Assembly: GCA_012719255.1 (NCBI GenBank)
Contig: JAAYAS010000357.1
Location: 1-12,746 of the forward strand
Direction of reading: 5' to 3'
Length of the DNA: 12,746 nt
DNA from: Microbacteriaceae bacterium
Lineage (GTDB): Bacteria > Actinomycetota > Actinomycetes > Actinomycetales > Microbacteriaceae
Shown: piece after piece, positions 6,877-12,746 of the stretch
How the letters are laid out: each line of letters starts with the position of its first letter
How positions within the stretch are numbered: the stretch's first letter is position 1
Made by a program: the position numbers and the translations under genes
The notes under the pieces: generated by a model
Seen by the model: only the letters and a program-made list of their open reading frames with translations
Told to the model about the DNA's origin: nothing
Databases searched by the model: none

Positions 6877-8174
6877 CCGACGAGCAGCAGCCCACCACCA
6901 GCCCCACGGCGAGCGCCGAGCCGGCGCCGCAGCCGAGCGAGCGGCAGCTCGAGGAGGCGAAGCGCAACCCCTGGGAGGGCGTGTGGCGCGACATCCTCGG
7001 CGGCAACGTGCTCCGCTCGATCGTCGCCGTGCTGCTCGCGATCCTCATCGGCTCGCTCATCGTGGTGTTCACCGACAAGCGCGTCATCGACGCGATGGGC
7101 TACTTCGCGGCCCGCCCCGGCGACACCTTCGACGCGATGGGCCAGGTCATCGGCTCGGCGTACGGCGCGATCTTCAACGGCGCCGTCTACAACCCGACCC
7201 GCGGCTTCGCGCCGCTGTTCAACACGCTGAAGTACGCGACCCCGCTCATCGCGGCCGGTCTCGGCCTCGCCGTCGCGTTCCGCGCCGGCCTGTTCAACAT
7301 CGGTGGTCAGGGGCAGATGCTCGCCGGCGCCTTCCTCGCCGGCATCGTCGGCGCCCAGTGGCAGCTGCCGATGGGCCTGCACTTCGTCGTCGCACTGCTC
7401 GCCGGCATCGCCGGCGCCTCGATCTGGGCGGCGATGGTCGGCTGGCTCAAGGCGCAGACCGGCGCCCACGAGGTGATCCTCACGATCATGTTCAACTGGA
7501 TCGCCTACTGGGGCCTCACCTACCTGCTCAAGCAGCCGCCGTTCAACGGCCCCCGCGCCGCCGGCAACCCGAAGGCCGGGCCGATCCACGAGACCGCCTG
7601 GCTGCCCGAGCTCGGACCGATGTCGATCGGCATCGTGCTCGTGCTGCTCGCCGCGGTCGCGTTCTGGTGGCTGTTCGAGCGCTCGACGGTCGGATTCCGC
7701 ATCCGCGCCGTCGGCATCAACCCGAACGCCGCCCGCACCGCCGGCATCGACGTGAAGGTGATGACCGTCGTCACGATGGCGCTCTCGGGCGCCTTCATGG
7801 GCATCGCCTCGGCGACGCAGGTGCTCGGCGAGTTCCGCACCGGCTACACCAACCTCGTCGACGAGGGCATCGGCTTCTCGGCGATCACCGTCGCCCTCCT
7901 CGGCGGCAACCACCCCGTCGGCGTCGTGTTCGCCGGTCTGCTCTTCGGCGCCCTGCGCGCCGGCCAGGCCGGCATGCAGACCGTCGGCATCTCGCCCGAC
8001 ATCATCCCGGTCATCCAGGGCATCATCGTGCTGTTCGTCGCGGCCCCGCCGCTGATCCGCGCGATCTTCCGGCTCCCGAAGCCGACCGGTCTGCGGCTCG
8101 CCGACCGGATCGCCGCGAGCCGCGAGGCGGGCGGAGCGAAGTCAGCAGCGCAGAAGGCGGAGGCCAACCGATGA
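6873..8174 (+). CDS. Nucleoside ABC transporter permease 1 (YufP/NupP type)
   Basis: Polytopic inner-membrane subunit of the importer, 433 residues. The first 35 or so residues are a hydrophilic Pro/Glu/Ala-rich tail, followed by a first membrane helix about 47-66. Conserved family segments include FRAGLFNIGGQGQMLAGAF (136-154), GAHEVILTIMFNWIAYW (197-213), FRIRAVGINPNAARTAGID (275-293; the cytoplasmic loop that contacts the ATPase) and ALLGGNHPVG (341-350). Its start ATGA overlaps the ATPase stop and is preceded by AAGGAG at seven bases, so both coupling and direct initiation are possible. A conserved TM core and the position after a double ATPase identify it as the first of two non-identical permeases. 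The C-terminal tail is charged (LADRIAASREAGGAKS), unlike the membrane core. Confidence 0.92.
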
Positions 8175-9460
8175 GCACCACCATCACTCCCGACACGGTC
8201 GCCCCGAACGCGGGCGGCACCGACCGCGCGGCCGCCGACGCGCCCCGCTCGTGGAAGGCGCCGATCATCCTCGGCCTGCTCGGGCTCGTCGCGCTCATCC
8301 CGTTCGCGCTGCTCGTGCCCGCCGACAAGACCACCGGCGTCAACGTCTACGGCGACCCCACGCCCGAGCTCGTGCTGCCGACGATGACGACGAACCTCGT
8401 GCTCGCCGCGCTGATGCTCGTCATCGCCGGCATCGCCACCTGGTTCGTGGTGCAGCGGCGCCGGGTGCCGCTGTGGTTCTACGGCGTGTTCGGCTTCCTC
8501 TGGATCATCGCGCTCATCCTCTGGATCGGCAACGGCGCGAACGTGCCGCTCACCTGGCTGCTCACGAGCACCGTGGCGCTCGCCACCCCGCTCGTGTTCG
8601 GTTCGATGGCCGGCATCGTCGCCGAGCGCGCCGGCGTCGTGAACATCGCCATCGAGGGCCAGCTGCTCGCCGGCGCCTTCACCGGCGCGCTCGTCTCGTC
8701 GATCACCGGCAACGCATTCATCGGCCTCGGCGCCGCGATGCTCGCCGGCGCCCTCGTGTCGCTGCTGCTCGCCGTGTTCGGCATCACCTACTGGGTCGAG
8801 CAGGTCGTCGTCGGCGTCGTGATCAACATGATCGTCATCGGCCTCACGAGCTTCTTCCTCTCGGGCTTCATGAGCGCCGACCGGGCGACGTTCAACTCGC
8901 CGGTGAAGTACCCGCGGTGGAACGTGCCGGGGCTCAGCGAGATCCCGGTGATCGGCCCGCTGCTGTTCCAGCACACCCTCATCACCTACCTGATGTTCCT
9001 CGCGGTGCCGCTGCTCACCTTCCTGCTGTTCCGCTCGAAGTGGGGCCTGCGCACCCGCGCCGTCGGCGAGCACCCGAAGGCCGCCGACACCGTCGGCGTG
9101 AACGTCGTCGCCACCCGCTACCGCGCGGTGATCCTCTCGGGCCTCATCGCCGGCGCCGGCGGCACGTTCTACACGCTCGGCGAGGTCGGCGCGTTCAGCC
9201 ACAACATCACCTCCGGCCACGGCTACATCGCGCTCGCCGCGGTAATCTTCGGCCGCTGGCACCCGGTGTACGCGGCCGGCGCGGCGCTGCTGTTCGGCTT
9301 CGCGAACGCCATCTCGGCGCTCGCCGGCCAGGTGGGCGCGCAGGTGTCGAGCGACCTCATGCGGATGGTCCCGTACGTCGTCACGCTGCTCGCGGTGATC
9401 GGCCTCGTCGGCCAGTCGCGGGCACCGGCGGCGAGCGGCAAGCCGTACTTCAAGTCGTGA
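8171..9460 (+). CDS. Nucleoside ABC transporter permease 2 (YufQ/NupQ type)
   Basis: Second polytopic membrane subunit, 429 residues. An N-terminal extension of about 30 hydrophilic residues precedes three helices (about 31-50, 72-94 and 102-119) that come before the family core. The core shows ERAGVVNIAIEGQLLAGAF (152-170), YWVEQVVVGVVINMIVIGL (207-225), LRTRAVGEHPKAADTVGVNV (293-312) and LAAVIFGRWHP (355-365). The paired motifs NIGGQG in permease 1 and NIAIEGQ here are typical of the two partners in BMP-type transporters. ATGA overlaps the preceding stop; GGAGG lies seven bases before the start. Its own stop overlaps the GTG of cdd, so the transporter and the salvage enzymes are translationally linked. 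Confidence 0.92.
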   Translation: MSTTITPDTVAPNAGGTDRAAADAPRSWKAPIILGLLGLVALIPFALLVPADKTTGVNVYGDPTPELVLPTMTTNLVLAALMLVIAGIATWFVVQRRRVPLWFYGVFGFLWIIALILWIGNGANVPLTWLLTSTVALATPLVFGSMAGIVAERAGVVNIAIEGQLLAGAFTGALVSSITGNAFIGLGAAMLAGALVSLLLAVFGITYWVEQVVVGVVINMIVIGLTSFFLSGFMSADRATFNSPVKYPRWNVPGLSEIPVIGPLLFQHTLITYLMFLAVPLLTFLLFRSKWGLRTRAVGEHPKAADTVGVNVVATRYRAVILSGLIAGAGGTFYTLGEVGAFSHNITSGHGYIALAAVIFGRWHPVYAAGAALLFGFANAISALAGQVGAQVSSDLMRMVPYVVTLLAVIGLVGQSRAPAASGKPYFKS

Positions 9461-9894
9461 GCGGCGGGCCGGTCGTGAGCGACGGGGCCGCCGCGAGCGG
9501 CGCATCCGATCACGTCGACTGGGCGGCGCTGCGCGGCGCCGCCCGGGTCGCGATGACGCGCGCCTACGCCCCGTACTCGGGATTCCCGGTCGGGGCGGCG
9601 GCGCTCGTCGACGACGGCCGCATCGTCACCGGCGCGAACGTCGAGAACGCGAGCTACGGCTGCGGCCTGTGCGCCGAGTGCGGGCTCGTCTCCGAGCTCG
9701 CGATGACCGGCGGCGGGCGGCTCGTCGCCTTCGCCTGCGTCGACGGCGACGGCGAGCCGCTCATGCCCTGCGGCCGCTGCCGGCAGCTGCTCAACGAGTT
9801 CAAGGCGCCGGGCATGCGCATCGACACCCCGCGCGGCATCCTGCCGTTCGACGACATCCTGCCGCAGGCGTTCGGCCCCGAGCACCTCGCCTGA
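9457..9894 (+). CDS. cdd: Cytidine deaminase
   Basis: Zinc enzyme that converts cytidine and deoxycytidine to uridine and deoxyuridine. It has 145 residues from the first GTG, the size of small tetrameric deaminases. Zinc and catalytic residues are clear: Cys72-Ala-Glu74 in GLCAECGL, and Cys105 and Cys108 in PCGRC. The substrate loop NVENASYG is at 61-68 and YAPYSGFPVGAA at 37-48. The first GTG (9457) overlaps the permease stop in a GTGA, like the other junctions, but has no Shine-Dalgarno sequence. A second GTG at 9475 would give 139 residues, closer to the usual 130-135, so the start is uncertain by six codons. Its product uridine is a substrate for the phosphorylase encoded 53 bp downstream. 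Confidence 0.93.
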   Translation: MSGGPVVSDGAAASGASDHVDWAALRGAARVAMTRAYAPYSGFPVGAAALVDDGRIVTGANVENASYGCGLCAECGLVSELAMTGGGRLVAFACVDGDGEPLMPCGRCRQLLNEFKAPGMRIDTPRGILPFDDILPQAFGPEHLA

Positions 9895-9947
9895 CCCGGC
9901 CGCAGCCGGCGCCCGCCGCCATCCCCATCCACCGTCAAGGAGCCGAC

Positions 9948-11246
<1,299 letters not shown>

Positions 11247-11259
11247 GCGCGCCGCGTCC

Positions 11260-11287
11260 CCGGCGCCCCGCCGGCCCCACCCGGGGC
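11260..11287 (+). terminator. deoA: Two small hairpins after deoA, possible termination zone
   Basis: CCGGC (11260-11264) pairs with GCCGG (11270-11274), and GCCCC (11274-11278) pairs with GGGGC (11283-11287). They begin 13 bp after the stop codon and share one base, so only one can form fully. There is no T-tract. The call is weak because of the composition. Confidence 0.3.
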
Positions 11288-11353
11288 GAAGTCGCTGGGG
11301 GTCGGGGCGTGTCGCTGGTGCCAGGGCGCCAGCGACTTCGGCGGGGCGCCAGC
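11287..11353. repeat. Direct and inverted repeat cluster between convergent deoA and regulator genes
   Basis: CGAAGTCGCTGG (11287-11298) is the perfect inverse complement of CCAGCGACTTCG (11329-11340). A second left arm, GTCGCTGG, occurs at 11311-11318, 20 bp after the first. GGGCGCCAGC occurs at 11324-11333 and again at 11344-11353, also 20 bp apart. The structure can form in transcripts of either strand, so it may be a bidirectional terminator or a dispersed intergenic repeat. I see no open frame in this gap; the remainder (11354-11474) is featureless GC-rich sequence. Confidence 0.6.
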
Positions 11354-11474
11354 ATCATGCTCCTGAGTCGAGAGGCTGGGGCCCGCCGGGACGTCGTTGG
11401 GCGTCCGGTGCACGGGCTCGGCAGCTTCCGGGTGGCAGGAGTCGGGCGGGAGCCGGGCGGGCGGCGGGCGGCGG

Positions 11475-12746
11475 TCAGCCGGCGCGCTCGCGGGCGCGAT
11501 CGGCGATGAGGGCGGCCTGCAGGGCGAACGCCTCGTCGGGCTCGTCGAGGCGCAGCCGCCACTCGTCGACCGCCTGCTGCACCCGGTAGCGCACCGTGTT
11601 CTCGTGCACGCCGAGCACCGCGGCCGCGCCGCTCGCCCCGCCCTGCTCGAACCAGGCGAGCAGCGTCTCGCGCCGCTCCCGCTCGCGGCGGCCGCCGGGC
11701 GGTGCGGCGAGCGCGGGATGGCGCAGATGCGGAGGGGCGTCGAGGAGGTCGGCCAGCCGCTGCGCGAGGAGCGCCGCCCGCACGTCGCCGCTCGCGCGCA
11801 CGGGCCGGCGCGGGTCGTGGGGGAGCCGGAGGATCGCATCCGCCTCGGCGCGCGCGGCCGCGAGACCGTCGGCGACGCGCGCAGGGCCGGCGAGGGCCGC
11901 GCGCACGGGGATGGTGAACGCTCGGGAGGCGGCGCGCAGCGCGACCGCGACCGCGTCGCGGAGCCGCTCGGCCGAGGCGCCCTCCACGGCGATGCAGCCG
12001 ACGCCGGCGTCGACGGCGCCGCCGGCGACGGCCACCCGGGCGCGCAGCCGGCGCTCGGCGAAGGCGAGCAGCTGCCGCAGGTCGCCGGGGCCGCCGCCCT
12101 CGCCCGCGAAGCCCACGGCGACGAGCCGCGCCTCGGCGCGCTGCGAGAGGCCGAGCGCCGCGAGCTCGTCGCCCTCGGGCGGCCCGGCGAGCAGCCGCAC
12201 GAGCGCGGCCTCGCGTCGACGGGTCTCGGCATCGGTCGCGCGCCAGGCGGCGACGAGGTGCGCGGCCGCGGCGCGGGCGCCGCGCTCGAGCGCCTCGAGC
12301 CGCTCGGGCGGCAGCGGCGCGGCGGGGTCGGCCCCGTCGGGGTCGATCGCCCAGATGCTGCCGAGCTGCAGTCCGCCGGCGCGGATCGCGATCGCCGCTC
12401 GCGGCAGCTCGTCGCCGTAGCGGGGGAACCGCACCGGGCCGTCGGCGCGGAGCACCTCGCGGTACTGCTCGGAGTTCATCGCCGCCTCGGGCACCTTGCG
12501 GGTGCGGATGCCCTCGGCCCGGAACTCGTCGATCACCTGCCCCGGCACGGTCGAGTAGGCGAGCAGGATGCGGGCGTGGTCCTCGACCGCGACCGAGCCG
12601 CCGAACACCTCGGCGATCGAGTCGGCGATGGCGAACAGGTGGTCGGGCTGCAGCACCGAGGCGGTGATGCCCGGCGCGTGCTCGCCGATCGCCCGCTCGA
12701 CGAGCGCCTCGACCTCGCGCCAGGTGAGGCCGTCGGCGATGCGCAG
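11475..12746 (-). CDS. PucR/CdaR-family transcriptional regulator, N-terminus beyond right edge
   Basis: The open frame continues to the window edge, with 423 residues visible. The last 64 or so residues (about 11478-11669) form the PucR C-terminal helix-turn-helix: ETLLAWFEQGGASGAAAVLG, then VHENTVRYRVQQAVDEWRLRL, with the recognition helix around HENTVRYRV. Upstream is a GAF-like sensor region (IAEVFGGSVAVEDHARILLAYSTVPGQ through AIAIRAGGLQLGSIWAID) and a middle GGDEF-like region typical of actinobacterial members. An internal GTG at 12656 is possible, but the preceding in-frame residues (TWREVEALVERAIGEHAPG) look like genuine protein. The family often controls purine, amino-acid or other catabolic genes. 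Its convergent place beside a nucleoside operon is suggestive, but its target is not shown. Confidence 0.85.
   Translation of the reverse strand: MRIADGLTWREVEALVERAIGEHAPGITASVLQPDHLFAIADSIAEVFGGSVAVEDHARILLAYSTVPGQVIDEFRAEGIRTRKVPEAAMNSEQYREVLRADGPVRFPRYGDELPRAAIAIRAGGLQLGSIWAIDPDGADPAAPLPPERLEALERGARAAAAHLVAAWRATDAETRRREAALVRLLAGPPEGDELAALGLSQRAEARLVAVGFAGEGGGPGDLRQLLAFAERRLRARVAVAGGAVDAGVGCIAVEGASAERLRDAVAVALRAASRAFTIPVRAALAGPARVADGLAAARAEADAILRLPHDPRRPVRASGDVRAALLAQRLADLLDAPPHLRHPALAAPPGGRRERERRETLLAWFEQGGASGAAAVLGVHENTVRYRVQQAVDEWRLRLDEPDEAFALQAALIADRARERAG

Noticed and set aside
6983..9460. Frame reading from inside permease 1 through permease 2 as one 825-residue protein
   Set aside because: The first part is an out-of-frame, Arg-rich shadow of permease 1. 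The real permease 2 begins at 8171 with its own Shine-Dalgarno sequence.
11247..11474. Possible small gene or structured RNA gene in the deoA-regulator gap
   Set aside because: No plausible start with a ribosome binding site and no tRNA-like or known RNA fold was seen. The repeats explain the visible structure.

Overview
The window reads as a chromosomal segment of a high-GC actinobacterium, most likely of the family Microbacteriaceae. This rests on very strong G/C bias at third codon positions, the sdhC-sdhD-sdhA order, GTG as well as ATG starts, promoters that seem to fire directly at start codons (leaderless mRNAs), and the sequence character of the proteins. I see no mobile element, CRISPR array, rRNA or tRNA. 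No gap between genes exceeds 300 bases. The genus is inference.

Left part, minus strand (1-1269): the start of a succinate dehydrogenase operon, sdhC-sdhD-sdhA, with sdhA running off the left edge. The two membrane anchors carry the expected haem-ligand histidines, and the visible SdhA start carries the histidine that is covalently flavinylated in this family. Next (1474-2628, minus) is a GT4 glycosyltransferase resembling the GDP-mannose-dependent mannosyltransferase MgtA. It diverges from manC (2770-3882, plus), a mannose-1-phosphate guanylyltransferase that makes GDP-mannose. The 141 bp between them hold a candidate leaderless promoter for each gene, a 12-bp direct repeat at 21-bp spacing and a perfect 17-bp dyad.

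Centre and right, plus strand (4072-11246): a six-gene nucleoside uptake and salvage operon. It encodes a BMP/PnrA-type lipoprotein, a double-domain ABC ATPase, two membrane permeases, cytidine deaminase (cdd) and thymidine/pyrimidine-nucleoside phosphorylase (deoA). The ATPase, both permeases and cdd are joined by 4-base overlaps (ATGA, ATGA, GTGA). The lipoprotein gene is separated from the ATPase gene by 165 bp holding an 18-bp-stem hairpin plus competing secondary pairings, a likely device for setting different expression of the binding protein and the membrane parts. In the inferred flow, nucleosides are captured by the lipoprotein and pumped in by the ABC complex. Cytidine is then deaminated to uridine, and pyrimidine nucleosides are split by phosphorolysis to base and (deoxy)ribose-1-phosphate.

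Right end, minus strand (11475-12746): a PucR/CdaR-type regulator truncated at the window edge, convergent with deoA. The 228-bp convergent gap contains a compact cluster of direct and inverted copies of a CGCTGG/CCAGCG core. The genes themselves are ordinary; I did not find a clearly new protein system. The least explained parts are the intergenic structures.
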